Part shown: positions 42,931-51,660 of the stretch, one piece after another
Position numbering within the stretch: the stretch's first letter is position 1
Layout of the letters: each line of letters opens with the position of its first letter
Source of the DNA: Actinophytocola oryzae
GTDB lineage: Bacteria; Actinomycetota; Actinomycetes; Mycobacteriales; Pseudonocardiaceae
NCBI RefSeq assembly: GCF_004364325.1
Contig: NZ_SOCP01000002.1
Span: 682,001-746,000, forward strand
Direction: 5' to 3'
Length of the DNA: 64,000 nucleotides
The notes under the pieces: generated by a model
What the model was told of the DNA's origin: nothing
Databases searched by the model: none
The model's input: only the letters and a program-made list of their open reading frames with translations
Translations under genes and position numbers: made by a program

Positions 42931-43322
42931 ACGTCCCCGCGCCGCGCCCGACGCCGGAGACCGCTCCCCACTGGGCAGCAGCCAACGAGGGAACCCTGGT
43001 ACTGCAACGGTGTGCCGACTGCGGGTTCGTCGGCCACCGCGGCAGACTCGTGTGCCCTCGGTGCACGTCCGGGGCACTGTCCTGGTTCCCGGCGTCCGGT
43101 GCGGCCACCCTGTGGTCGTACGTGATCGTGCACCGTGGCGAGGTGCCCTACACGGTCGCGATCGTCGAGCTGGCCGAGGGCCCGCGCATGACCACGAACA
43201 TCGTCGGCGTGGCGCAGACCCCCGAGGCGCTGGTGTTGGACATGCCCTTGCGGGTCGTCTTCGAGCCGCGTGGCGAGCAGCTCGTGCCGGTGTTCGAACC
43301 CGCCCGGGGCGGTGCGTCATGA
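42927..43322 (+). CDS. Zinc-ribbon OB-fold (DUF35) protein
   Basis: 131 residues. A rubredoxin-like zinc ribbon with CADCG and CPRC pairs (~29 and ~44), then an OB fold (WSYVIVHRGEVPYTVAIVELAEG). DUF35 proteins are obligatory partners of thiolase-like enzymes: in the steroid pathway the DUF35 part of ChsH2 activates the Ltp2 aldolase. It overlaps both neighbours by four bases (ATGA), so equal production with the thiolase-like protein is likely. Confidence 0.9.
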   Translation: MNVPAPRPTPETAPHWAAANEGTLVLQRCADCGFVGHRGRLVCPRCTSGALSWFPASGAATLWSYVIVHRGEVPYTVAIVELAEGPRMTTNIVGVAQTPEALVLDMPLRVVFEPRGEQLVPVFEPARGGAS

Positions 43323-44437
43323 CCGGTGCGGCGATCATCGGCGCGGCGGAGACGGCGCGGGTCGGCCGGATCCCGGACCAGTCGGTGCTCGGGCTCAACG
43401 TCGAGGCGGGTGTTCGTGCGCTGGCCGACGCCCTCGTTTCCGTGTCCGAGGTGGACGGCATCGCCGGGGCGTTCGACCCACGACAGGTCGCGCACGAGCT
43501 GGGCATCCGCCCCCGCTGGGTCGACGGCACCAACGTCGGCGGCTGCTCGTTCCTGCTGCACGTCCGGCACGCCGCCGCGGCCATCCGCGCCGGGTACGCG
43601 AACACCGTGCTGATCACACACGGGGAGTCCGGCCGGTCCCGCGTCGGCACCCCGCCACGACCACCGGACCCGGCCTCGCTCACCGGCCAGTTCGAGGAGC
43701 CCTACGGCGCCCGCGCGCCGTTCACGCGGTTCACGCTGCCGGCCTTGCGGTACATGAAGACCTACGGCCTGAGCCACGAGGAGCTGGCGTCGGTCCCGGT
43801 GGCGCAGCGGCAGTGGGCCTCCCGCAACCCGAGGGCGTTGCTGCGTGACCCGCTGACCGTCGAGGACGTGCTCGCCGCGCCGCTCGTGGCCTACCCGTTC
43901 CACAAGCCCGAGGTCTGCGTGGTGACCGACGGCGGCGGCGCGCTGGTGGTCACCTCGGCGCGGCGGGCAGGCGACCGCGCGGTCCGGGTGCTGGGCGCGG
44001 GGGAGAGCGTCGACTCGCCGCTGGTCGCGGAGCTGGCCGAACCGCTGGGTTCCGCCGCCGCCCGGCGTGCGGCCGACGACGCCTTCGCCGAGGCCGGGGT
44101 CGACCGGTCCGATGTGGACCACGTGATGTGCTACGACGCCTTCGCGCACCTGCCGATCATCGGCCTGGAGGCGCTCGGTCTGCTGAAGCCGGGGGAGGCG
44201 GGTGGTTTCGTCGCGGCCGGGCACACCGCGCCCGGCGGCCGGCTTCCGGTCAACACCAACGGTGGCGGGCTGTCCTACACGCACACCGGGATGTACGGGA
44301 TGTTCGCGATCCAGGAGTCGGTGCGGCAGCTGCGTGGCGAGGCCGCCGCGCAGGTGTCCGATGTGGAGCTGAGTGCCGTGCTCGGGTTCGGCGGCATGTA
44401 CACGGCGGCGGCGGTGCTCGTGTTGGGCCGCCAGTGA
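43319..44437 (+). CDS. Thiolase-like protein of the SCP-x/Ltp2 type (thiolase or retro-aldolase)
   Basis: 372 residues. The general fold of SCP-x-type thiolases is clear (GTNVGGCSFLLHVRHAAAAI ~75; NTNGGGLSYTHTGMYG ~310; a C-terminal GFGGMY where thiolases have a Cys-x-Gly). The missing C-terminal Cys means it is not a classical thiolase. The pattern and its DUF35 partner point to the Ltp2-type aldolases that split 3-hydroxyacyl-CoA with a tertiary alcohol, though the Cys in GGCSF leaves a thiolytic role open. It is translationally coupled to the DUF35 gene. Confidence 0.82.
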   Translation: MTGAAIIGAAETARVGRIPDQSVLGLNVEAGVRALADALVSVSEVDGIAGAFDPRQVAHELGIRPRWVDGTNVGGCSFLLHVRHAAAAIRAGYANTVLITHGESGRSRVGTPPRPPDPASLTGQFEEPYGARAPFTRFTLPALRYMKTYGLSHEELASVPVAQRQWASRNPRALLRDPLTVEDVLAAPLVAYPFHKPEVCVVTDGGGALVVTSARRAGDRAVRVLGAGESVDSPLVAELAEPLGSAAARRAADDAFAEAGVDRSDVDHVMCYDAFAHLPIIGLEALGLLKPGEAGGFVAAGHTAPGGRLPVNTNGGGLSYTHTGMYGMFAIQESVRQLRGEAAAQVSDVELSAVLGFGGMYTAAAVLVLGRQ

Positions 44438-44446
44438 GGGGAGATC

Positions 44447-45259
44447 ATGGCTGAGACACAGGACATCACGGTCGAGGTGGACGGCCCGGTCGCGATCGTC
44501 CGGCTCGACCGGCCCGCGCGGCGCAACGCCTACACCCCGCGCATGGGCGCGGAGCTGACCGAGGAGCTGGTGCGGCTCGACGCGCTGCCGGAGGTGCGGG
44601 CGATCGTCGTCACCGGGGCGGGTGAGCACTTCGGCGTCGGCGCCGACCTCGACCAGGTGGACTGGCGCGACCGCGAGGCACACGACGTGGAGTCGTTGCG
44701 GGAGCCGGAGAAGGCGCCGTGGAACCTGTCCACGCCGATCATCGCCGCGATCAACGGCGACGCGATCGGGGTGTCGCTCACCTGGGCCATGCAGTGGGAC
44801 ATCCGGGTCGTGGCCGACACCGCGCGGCTGGCGTTCTCGTTCAACCGCATCGGGATCATCCCGGACCGCAACTCGACCTGGCTCCTGCCCCGGCTCGTCG
44901 GCTTCTCCACCGCGATGGACCTGCTGCTGACCGGCCGCACGATCACCGGCACCGAGGGACATCGGCTCGGCCTCGCCTCCCGCTGCGTGCCGGCGGCCGA
45001 CGTGCTGACCGAGGCCGTCTCCGTCGCGCACGACCTCGCGGAGCGGTGTGCGCCCGCGTCGGTCACCGCCACCAAGCGGCTCATGTACGAGTTCCTGGAG
45101 GAGACCGATCGCCTGCGCGCCTACAACTACGAGCGGCGCACCCTGAACTGGATCCGCACGCTCGGCGAGACCCTGCGCGGGATCGCGGCCTTCAAGACCC
45201 GCAGGCCGCCGGAGTGGGGCACCACGAAACACGTCACGATCCCGGCGGACCTGCGATGA
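44447..45259 (+). CDS. Crotonase-family protein, PaaG-like isomerase/hydratase
   Basis: 270 residues. The oxyanion pattern EHFGVGADLDQ (~65) and NGDAIGVSLTWAMQWDIRVVAD (~103) are kept. The active-site segment reads FNRIGIIPDRNSTWLLPRLVG, with Asp in the place typical of PaaG and enoyl-CoA isomerases rather than the two Glu of true hydratases. So it more likely shifts a double bond or opens an unusual intermediate than simply hydrates. ATG 44447 lies nine bases after the thiolase-like gene, with GGGGAG upstream. Confidence 0.87.
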   Translation: MAETQDITVEVDGPVAIVRLDRPARRNAYTPRMGAELTEELVRLDALPEVRAIVVTGAGEHFGVGADLDQVDWRDREAHDVESLREPEKAPWNLSTPIIAAINGDAIGVSLTWAMQWDIRVVADTARLAFSFNRIGIIPDRNSTWLLPRLVGFSTAMDLLLTGRTITGTEGHRLGLASRCVPAADVLTEAVSVAHDLAERCAPASVTATKRLMYEFLEETDRLRAYNYERRTLNWIRTLGETLRGIAAFKTRRPPEWGTTKHVTIPADLR

Positions 45260-47160
45260 TCGAGACCCTGCTGAGCCCGTCGCGGATCGCGATCGTCGGC
45301 TCGCTGTCCAAGGAGACCGGCCTCGGTGCGCGAACCCTGCGCCACCTCACCGAGGCGAGGTGTCCTGCGGAGATCGTGACAGGCGCGGTGTCCGAAGTGG
45401 ACGTCGCGGTGGTCGCGGTCCCGGCCGCCGCCGTGCCCGAGGTCCTCACCGGGCTCGACGGCCGCGCGGCGCACATCATCGTGGTGTCATCGGGTTTCGA
45501 CGAGGCGGGCGACGCCACGACGCTGCGTGCGGAGCACAGCCGGATCCTGGGGCCCAACACGGTCGGCCTGCACTACGCACCGTCGCGGTCGATGCTCACC
45601 TTCGCGGCGGCGTTCGACGACATGACGGACTGCCGCCACGGCAGCGGAGTCGTGCTGCTGTCCCAGAGCGGCGCGTTCGGCGCCCGGCTGCTCCGGTCGG
45701 CCCGGCGGCACGGCGTCGACTACGACGGGTTCATCGCCACCGGCAACGAACACGACTACTCGGCGGTCGAACTGGCCATCGAGCTGGTCGCCTCGGACAC
45801 CCACCGGCCACGCACGATCGCCCTCTACCTGGAAAGCGTCCGCGACGTGGATGCACTCGACCGGATGCTCGCCGCCGCCCGGGCGGCCGAGGTGCGGGTC
45901 GTCGCGCTGCTGGGCGGCGCCTCGGAGTCGGGTGCGGGGGCGGCCCGCTCCCACACCGCGGCGGTCTCGCCCGACCACGCGGTGCTCACCGAGCTGTGCC
46001 TCATGCACGGCGCCGTGGTCGTCGGGTCGGATCGGGAGCTGGTCGACGCGACGGTCGCCCTGTCGGTGCTGCCGTCCGCGCGAGGTGGCCGGATCGGGGT
46101 GGTCACCGGTTCCGGCGGGGCCGGGGTGGTCGCCGCGGACATGCTCGCCGCGCGAGGCCTGGCCCTCACGCCGCTGAGCCCCGGCGCGCAGGCGTCGATC
46201 GGGGCACTGTTGCCGACCTACGCGTCGGCCACCAACCCGGTGGACGTCACGGCCCAGGTCATCGGGGACACCGGGGCGGTCGCGAACGTGCGAGCCGCGC
46301 TGGTCGACACCGGCGAGGTGGATGCCGTCCTGGTGATCGGCCGCGCCGAACAGGCGGCGGCCGTCGCCGGGGACCACGGGGTGCCCGTGGTGCTGGCCGT
46401 GCTCGACGGGGACGCGACCTCCGTCGCCGACCACGTCCGGCGCGGCGAACCGGTCCTGCCCAGCCTCGAGGCCGCCTGCAACGCGGTGCGGGCACTCGTC
46501 ACCGGTGGCGTCGACAAGCCCGCCACCCTCCCAGAACCCGGGACCGGCGCGATGTTCGCGGCCGAGGACACCGCGTCCAGTGCGCGGTTCCTCGCCGAGG
46601 CAGGCGTGCCCGTCGCGCCGTGGCAGGAGGTCCACGACGTCGACGCGGCCGTCGCGGCGGGTACCGAGCTGGGCTGGCCCGTAGTAGTGAAGGCGAACCT
46701 GCCGACGCTGGCGCACAAGGCCGCGAGCGGGGGCGTCCGGCTCGACGTCGGCCCGGACGGCATCGCCGAGGTGGCCACCGCCCTGCTCGCACTCGCGCCA
46801 TCGGTCATCGTCGCGACACAGCTGCGTGCCGGACCGGAGCTGTTCGTCGGCGTGCGCCGCGACCCGCTGCTCGGCCTCGTCACCGCCGCCGGGCTCGGCG
46901 GTGGCCACCTCGAACTCATCGGGCGCACCGTCACCGTGCCTGCCACCGCGCCGCCGGAATGGCTCGCGGAGCGGCTGCGTGCCGTCGTCTTCGCCCGGGC
47001 AGGCGACCGGTACGCCCACCTGCCCGACCTGCTCGCGGCCACCGCCGCGACGCTCACCGGCCTCGCCGTACGCCACGACCTCGCACTCGTGGAGTGCAAC
47101 CCGTTGGTGGAGGTCGACTCCGGACTCATCGCACTCGACGCAAGGGTGGTCGCCGCATGA
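45256..47160 (+). CDS. NDP-forming acyl-CoA synthetase family protein
   Basis: 634 residues with the order CoA-binding Rossmann domain, succinyl-CoA-synthetase-like ligase domains (LLSQSGAFGARLL; ARSHTAAVSPDHAV with the phospho-His region), then an ATP-grasp domain (FLAEAGVPVAP, GWPVVVKANLPTLAHKAASGGV). It forms acyl-CoA from acid, ATP and CoA, giving ADP and phosphate, or runs in reverse to harvest ATP. The N-terminal Rossmann part is shorter than usual. Four-base overlaps on both sides place it firmly in the operon. Confidence 0.87.
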   Translation: MIETLLSPSRIAIVGSLSKETGLGARTLRHLTEARCPAEIVTGAVSEVDVAVVAVPAAAVPEVLTGLDGRAAHIIVVSSGFDEAGDATTLRAEHSRILGPNTVGLHYAPSRSMLTFAAAFDDMTDCRHGSGVVLLSQSGAFGARLLRSARRHGVDYDGFIATGNEHDYSAVELAIELVASDTHRPRTIALYLESVRDVDALDRMLAAARAAEVRVVALLGGASESGAGAARSHTAAVSPDHAVLTELCLMHGAVVVGSDRELVDATVALSVLPSARGGRIGVVTGSGGAGVVAADMLAARGLALTPLSPGAQASIGALLPTYASATNPVDVTAQVIGDTGAVANVRAALVDTGEVDAVLVIGRAEQAAAVAGDHGVPVVLAVLDGDATSVADHVRRGEPVLPSLEAACNAVRALVTGGVDKPATLPEPGTGAMFAAEDTASSARFLAEAGVPVAPWQEVHDVDAAVAAGTELGWPVVVKANLPTLAHKAASGGVRLDVGPDGIAEVATALLALAPSVIVATQLRAGPELFVGVRRDPLLGLVTAAGLGGGHLELIGRTVTVPATAPPEWLAERLRAVVFARAGDRYAHLPDLLAATAATLTGLAVRHDLALVECNPLVEVDSGLIALDARVVAA

Positions 47161-48455
47161 ACACCGATCCCTATCTCGACTCCCGGCTCGACGTCTGGGA
47201 GCCGGTCGACCCCGACCCCCGCTCCGCCGACCCGACCGTCGGCTCGTGGTCGGAGCTGACCGAGCAGGAGCGGGCGATCCGCACGTTGGCCCGCGAGGTC
47301 GCCGACACCGAGCTGCGGCCGTGGGCACAGCACTGGGACGAGACCGAGGAGTTCCCGCGCCGCTCGCTCGACGCGGTCCGCGAGGCGGGCCTGCTCGACG
47401 TCACGCTCCCGACCGAGTACGGCGGGCGCGGCATGGGCCTGCTCACCGGCTGCCTCGTCGTCGAGGAGCTGGCCACCGCCTGCCTGTCCAGCGCGATGGC
47501 CGTGCAGCCGTTCCTGAACGGACCGTGGCGCGCGGTCTACGTGCTCGGCGACGCCGACCAGCGGCGGCGCTGGCTGCCCGGCATCGCGACCGGCGAGCGG
47601 CACTACGCGATCGCCATGAGCGAGCCGGGTGCCGGGACCGCCGGCACCGACCTGCGGGCCGAGATGGTCGCGGACGGCGACGGCTACCGGCTCCACGGGC
47701 TGAAGAGCTGGATCACCGGCGGCCGCGAGGCGGACACGATCATCGTGTTCTGCCGGCTGCCCGGCACCGTCGGCCCGTACGGCATCGGCGCGGTCGTGAT
47801 CGAGGGCAGGCCCGAGGGCATGTCCGAGCCGATGGTCGACCCGAAGATGGGCATCCGGGGCGTCGCGGAGTGCGCCTACCGGTTCGACGGCGTGCGCATC
47901 GAGCCGCGTGACGTCCTCATCGCACCGGACCCGGAGTCCAAGCGGGGCGCGGAGATCCTGGTCAACCAGTTCAACCCGGAGCGGTGCGGCAACTCGGCCA
48001 TGTGCACCGGGCTCGCACAGGGCGCGCTCGACGCGAGCATCGCGCACCTCAAGGCACGCAGGCAGTTCGACCGTCCGCTCGCCGACTTCCAGGGCCTGCA
48101 GTGGAAGGTCGCCGACATGGCGTTGGACGTGGACCTCGCCCGCATGCTCACCTGGCGGGCCGCACGGGCGGCGGGCGACGGGTTCCCGCCGCAGCGCGAG
48201 ACCGTGATGGCCAAGCTCTTCTCCAGCGAGATGGTGCAGCGGGTCACCAACGACGCCATCCAGATCCACGGCGCCCGCGGCTACTCCCGCCGCTGGCCGC
48301 TCGAGCGGCTGTTCCGCGACGGCCGCGGCCTCTCGATCGGCGGCGGCACCGCCGAGGTGATGCGCAACCTGCTCGCAGGCCTCGTCCTCGACCGCCGGAC
48401 CAGCCAGCGCGTGCCGGTGTCCACCACGAACGGCGTCCGCCCGGAGCAGGCGTGA
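47157..48455 (+). CDS. Acyl-CoA dehydrogenase
   Basis: 432 residues. MSEPGAGTAGTDLRAEMVADGDGYRLHGLKSWITGG (FAD/substrate site), a Glu-Arg at NPERCGN in the position of the catalytic base, RRQFDRPLADFQGLQWKVADM, and IQIHGARGYSRRWPLERLFRDGR near the end. The N-terminus has about 30 extra residues and the C-terminus about 20. It is one of five dehydrogenase-type genes in the two operons and probably acts alone, since it carries the base. Coupled by ATGA and GTGA overlaps. Confidence 0.9.
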   Translation: MNTDPYLDSRLDVWEPVDPDPRSADPTVGSWSELTEQERAIRTLAREVADTELRPWAQHWDETEEFPRRSLDAVREAGLLDVTLPTEYGGRGMGLLTGCLVVEELATACLSSAMAVQPFLNGPWRAVYVLGDADQRRRWLPGIATGERHYAIAMSEPGAGTAGTDLRAEMVADGDGYRLHGLKSWITGGREADTIIVFCRLPGTVGPYGIGAVVIEGRPEGMSEPMVDPKMGIRGVAECAYRFDGVRIEPRDVLIAPDPESKRGAEILVNQFNPERCGNSAMCTGLAQGALDASIAHLKARRQFDRPLADFQGLQWKVADMALDVDLARMLTWRAARAAGDGFPPQRETVMAKLFSSEMVQRVTNDAIQIHGARGYSRRWPLERLFRDGRGLSIGGGTAEVMRNLLAGLVLDRRTSQRVPVSTTNGVRPEQA

Positions 48456-49651
48456 CCGCTCTGGAGGAGTTCCGCGCGCTGCTCACCGACCGGCTCCCGG
48501 CCGAGTGGGTCATGGCCGCGGCGGACGAGGACGTCGGCGCGTTGGAGGAGTGCGGCTCCTCGTCCGCCGCCGACGAGGTGGTCCGTCTCGTGGCCGCCGA
48601 CGGCTGGCTCACCCCGGAGTGGCCTCCTGCCTACGGTGGCCGGGGCCTCGGCCCCGACGAGGCCGTCGCCGTGCGGACCGAGCTGCGCCGCTGGCGGATC
48701 GGCAACGTCGCCAGCGCCATCGGCACCTCCTGGGTCGGCCCGGCCATCCTGCGCTTCGGCGAGGACGCCGCGAAGGCCCGGCTGCTGCCGCCGATCGCCC
48801 GCAACGAGGCGCTGTGGTGCCAGCTGTTCAGCGAACCCGAGGCAGGCTCGGACCTCGCCGCGGTGCGCACGCGTGCCCGTCGCGACGGGGACCACTGGGT
48901 GCTCGACGGCACGAAGATCTGGACGAGCCGAGCGGACATCGCGCAGTGGGGCCTCGCACTGGCACGCACGGACGGCTCGGTGCCCAAACACGCGGGCCTC
49001 ACGACGTTCTGCGTGGACATGTCGGCCCCCGGCGTGAGGATCCGCCCGATCCGCCAGCTGACCGGCGACTCGGAGTTCTTCGAGGTGGTCCTCGACGGCG
49101 TGGTCGTGGCCGACACGCTGCGCCTCGGCGAGCCCGGCAGTGGCTGGGAGGTCGTGCGCGGGGTGCTGGCGTTCGAGCGTTCGGCCGGTTCCGGCACGGG
49201 CGCCGCACCGCCGGGATCCGTGGTGGGGCGGGGCATCGACGAGCTGACGGGGCACTTCGGCGAGCTCTCGCCGACCCAGCGCGACGAGGTCGTCCGGGTG
49301 TGGATGGAGAGCAGGGTGATCGCGCTCAACAACCTGCGCGGCGCGGTCGAACGGGCGTCCGGCCGTGGCCCGATCCGGGCGGGGGCGCCGTACAACAAGA
49401 TCCTCCAGGCCGAACACACGAAGCGGTTGCAGGAGCTGTTCGTCGACCTGGCAGGCATGGCGGCCGTGGCACGGGACCCGGCCGACGCGTGGACCGCGGC
49501 GAACGTGTGGGCCTACCTGCGGGTGCAGGCCAAGACCATCGCGGGCGGCACGTCGGAGGTGCTGCGCAACCAGGTGGCCGAGCGCGCGCTCGGCCTGCCC
49601 CGCGAACCGGACCCGACCAGGAAGACGCCGTGGCAGGAGGTCGTCGGATGA
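48452..49651 (+). CDS. Acyl-CoA dehydrogenase, catalytic partner of a likely heteromer
   Basis: 399 residues. Motifs LFSEPEAGSDLAAVRTRARRDGDHWVLDGTKIWTSRAD and base region LAFERSAGSG with Glu-Arg; C-terminal IAGGTSEVLRNQVAERALGLPRE. The 361-residue dehydrogenase-like protein encoded two genes downstream lacks this Glu-Arg, so the two may form an alpha2beta2 enzyme like FadE26-FadE27 or ChsE1-ChsE2 of steroid catabolism. GTG 48452 overlaps the previous stop by four bases. Confidence 0.88.
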   Translation: MTALEEFRALLTDRLPAEWVMAAADEDVGALEECGSSSAADEVVRLVAADGWLTPEWPPAYGGRGLGPDEAVAVRTELRRWRIGNVASAIGTSWVGPAILRFGEDAAKARLLPPIARNEALWCQLFSEPEAGSDLAAVRTRARRDGDHWVLDGTKIWTSRADIAQWGLALARTDGSVPKHAGLTTFCVDMSAPGVRIRPIRQLTGDSEFFEVVLDGVVVADTLRLGEPGSGWEVVRGVLAFERSAGSGTGAAPPGSVVGRGIDELTGHFGELSPTQRDEVVRVWMESRVIALNNLRGAVERASGRGPIRAGAPYNKILQAEHTKRLQELFVDLAGMAAVARDPADAWTAANVWAYLRVQAKTIAGGTSEVLRNQVAERALGLPREPDPTRKTPWQEVVG

Positions 49652-50571
49652 GGCTCGCCGCCAACTGGCTGCCGATCAGCCCCGAGCTGACCCGCGAGGT
49701 CGCCCGCCGCGCGGAACGTGCCGGCCTGTGGGGCCTGGGGATCGGCGACTCGCCGCACTACGGCGAGCTGTACGCGGCATGCGCCGACGCACTCGCGGTG
49801 ACGTCGACGCTGACCGTGCTCACCAGCGTCACCAATCCGGTGACCCGACACGTGTCCGTCCACGCCAGTGCCGCCCGCACGTTCGGCTCCGAGCGGTTCG
49901 TGGTCGGGATGGGCCGGGGTGACTCGGCCGTGCGGACCTTCGGGCTCGACCCCGCGCCGCTGCCGGTCCTCGAGGCGGCACTGACCGAGCTGCGTGCCGC
50001 GGTTCCGGACGTCCGGCTGCAGGTCGCCGCGAGCGGGCCGCGTGCCACCGCGTTGGCCGGCCGGTGCGCCGACGGCGTCATCGGCGGCGCCGGTCGTGAT
50101 CTCCCCGCCCTGCGTGGACTCCGGGACACCGCTGCCGCCGCGCACGGCGGGCCGGTTGAGCTGTGGGCGTCGGTGCGCCTCGCGGTCGCCGGTGACGAGT
50201 CGGACGTGCCTGCCCTGCGCACGCGGATGCTGCCGCGCGCCATCAGCGCCTCCCGGTTCAACTTCGCGGGCACGTTCGACGGCAAGAACGTGCCCGCCGC
50301 GATGCGGGAGACTCTCACCGAGCGCTACGCCGGCTACGACTTCGCCTGGCACGGCAGGTCCGGTGCCAACCCGGTGGCGACGATGTTCGCCGACCGTCCC
50401 GACATCGAGGACTACCTCCTCGACCGGTTCGCCGTCGTCGGCACCGTCGACACCTGCCGCGACCGCCTCGCCGAGCTGGACCCGGTCGTCGACGGCGTGT
50501 TCCTGTCCCTGCTGTTCGAGGACGCCGTCGAGCAGCTGGACATGATCGGCGACCTGGCAGGTGCCCTGTGA
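49648..50571 (+). CDS. LLM-class (F420-dependent-type) oxidoreductase
   Basis: 307 residues of the luciferase-like TIM-barrel family: RLAANWLPISPELTREVARRAERAGLWGLGIGDSPHYGELY at the N-terminus, RFVVGMGRGDSA (~88) and LQVAASGPRATALAGRCADGVIGG (~130). Relatives use F420 or FMN for hydride transfer or oxygenation of a hydrophobic substrate. Its place between two dehydrogenase genes, with overlaps on both sides, makes it part of the pathway; the reaction is unknown. Confidence 0.88.
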   Translation: MRLAANWLPISPELTREVARRAERAGLWGLGIGDSPHYGELYAACADALAVTSTLTVLTSVTNPVTRHVSVHASAARTFGSERFVVGMGRGDSAVRTFGLDPAPLPVLEAALTELRAAVPDVRLQVAASGPRATALAGRCADGVIGGAGRDLPALRGLRDTAAAAHGGPVELWASVRLAVAGDESDVPALRTRMLPRAISASRFNFAGTFDGKNVPAAMRETLTERYAGYDFAWHGRSGANPVATMFADRPDIEDYLLDRFAVVGTVDTCRDRLAELDPVVDGVFLSLLFEDAVEQLDMIGDLAGAL

Positions 50572-51656
50572 TGCTCGAACCCACCGACGAGCAGCTGGCC
50601 TTCAAGGCCGAGGTGCGCCGCTACCTGGAACGGGCCTGGCCGACGACCGTCAGCAGGGTCGCCGTCGAGGGCGGCCCGCCGTTCGACACCACGGCGTGGG
50701 CCGGGCTGGCCCGCATGGGCGCGACCGGACTGCTGGTACCCGCCGAGTACGGCGGAGCGGGCGCCTCGGTCGTCGAGGCCGCGTTCGTGTGCGAGGAACT
50801 GGGCAGGCTCGTGGTCGCGGCGCCGTACCTGTCGTCGGCCGTGCTCGCCGCGCGCCTGCTGACCGGGCTCGGCGGCGAGGTCGCCGAACGGTACCTGCCG
50901 GGCATCGCGGACGGGACGACCGTCGCCACCGTCGCCTTCCTCGACGACCACGGCCGGTGGAACCCCGACGGACTCGGCGTACACGCCGAGAACGGCCGGC
51001 TCACCGGGCGGGTCGCCTACGTCACCGACCTGCCGTCCGCCGACCTCGTCCTGGTCGTCGCCCCAGGCCGGGACGGGCTCGGCGTGTACCCGGTCGCCCC
51101 GGACGCGCCCGGCGTCACGGTCGGGACGCTCGACTGCCTCGACCGGACCCAGCCCGTCGGCGCGTTGCGCCTCGACGACGTCGTCGTCGAAGGTGCCGCG
51201 ATCGAGGCCGAGGTGGTGGCGGAGGTGGTCGGGGTCGCCATCGCCTGCCTCGCGGCGAGCCAGGTCGGGGGAGCGGAACGCTGCCTCGACCTCTCGGTCT
51301 CCTACGCCACCCAGCGCGTCCAGTTCGGCCGGATCATCGGCTCCTACCAGGCGATCAAGCACCGCTGCGCGGACATGCTCGCCCGCGTCGAGTCCGCCCG
51401 GTCCGCCGCACACCACCTGATCGACGCGGTCGCCACCGGTGAGGACGTCCCGGTGGCGGCGAGCCTCGCGAAGGCCTTCTGCTCCGACGCGTACGTGGCG
51501 TGTGCCGGCGACCTGGTCCAGATCCACGGCGGCATCGGTTTCACCTGGGAGCACGACGCGCACCTGTACCTCAAGCGCGCCAAGGCGTCGGCGCACCTGT
51601 TCGGCGACCCCACACACCACCGCGACCTGCTGGCGCGACACCTGTCGGGACGGTGA
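50571..51656 (+). CDS. Acyl-CoA dehydrogenase-like subunit, probably non-catalytic partner
   Basis: 361 residues. N-terminal part MLEPTDEQLAFKAEVRRYLERAWP and the C-terminal QRVQFGRIIGSYQAIKHRCADM and QIHGGIGFTWEHDAHLYLKR are typical. The expected Glu-Arg base region reads VVAEVVGVAIACLAASQ and has no base. It therefore probably pairs with the 399-residue dehydrogenase. ATG 50571 overlaps the previous stop by one base (TGATG); an in-frame GTG lies three bases before it. Confidence 0.85.
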   Translation: MLEPTDEQLAFKAEVRRYLERAWPTTVSRVAVEGGPPFDTTAWAGLARMGATGLLVPAEYGGAGASVVEAAFVCEELGRLVVAAPYLSSAVLAARLLTGLGGEVAERYLPGIADGTTVATVAFLDDHGRWNPDGLGVHAENGRLTGRVAYVTDLPSADLVLVVAPGRDGLGVYPVAPDAPGVTVGTLDCLDRTQPVGALRLDDVVVEGAAIEAEVVAEVVGVAIACLAASQVGGAERCLDLSVSYATQRVQFGRIIGSYQAIKHRCADMLARVESARSAAHHLIDAVATGEDVPVAASLAKAFCSDAYVACAGDLVQIHGGIGFTWEHDAHLYLKRAKASAHLFGDPTHHRDLLARHLSGR

Positions 51657-51660
51657 GGAC

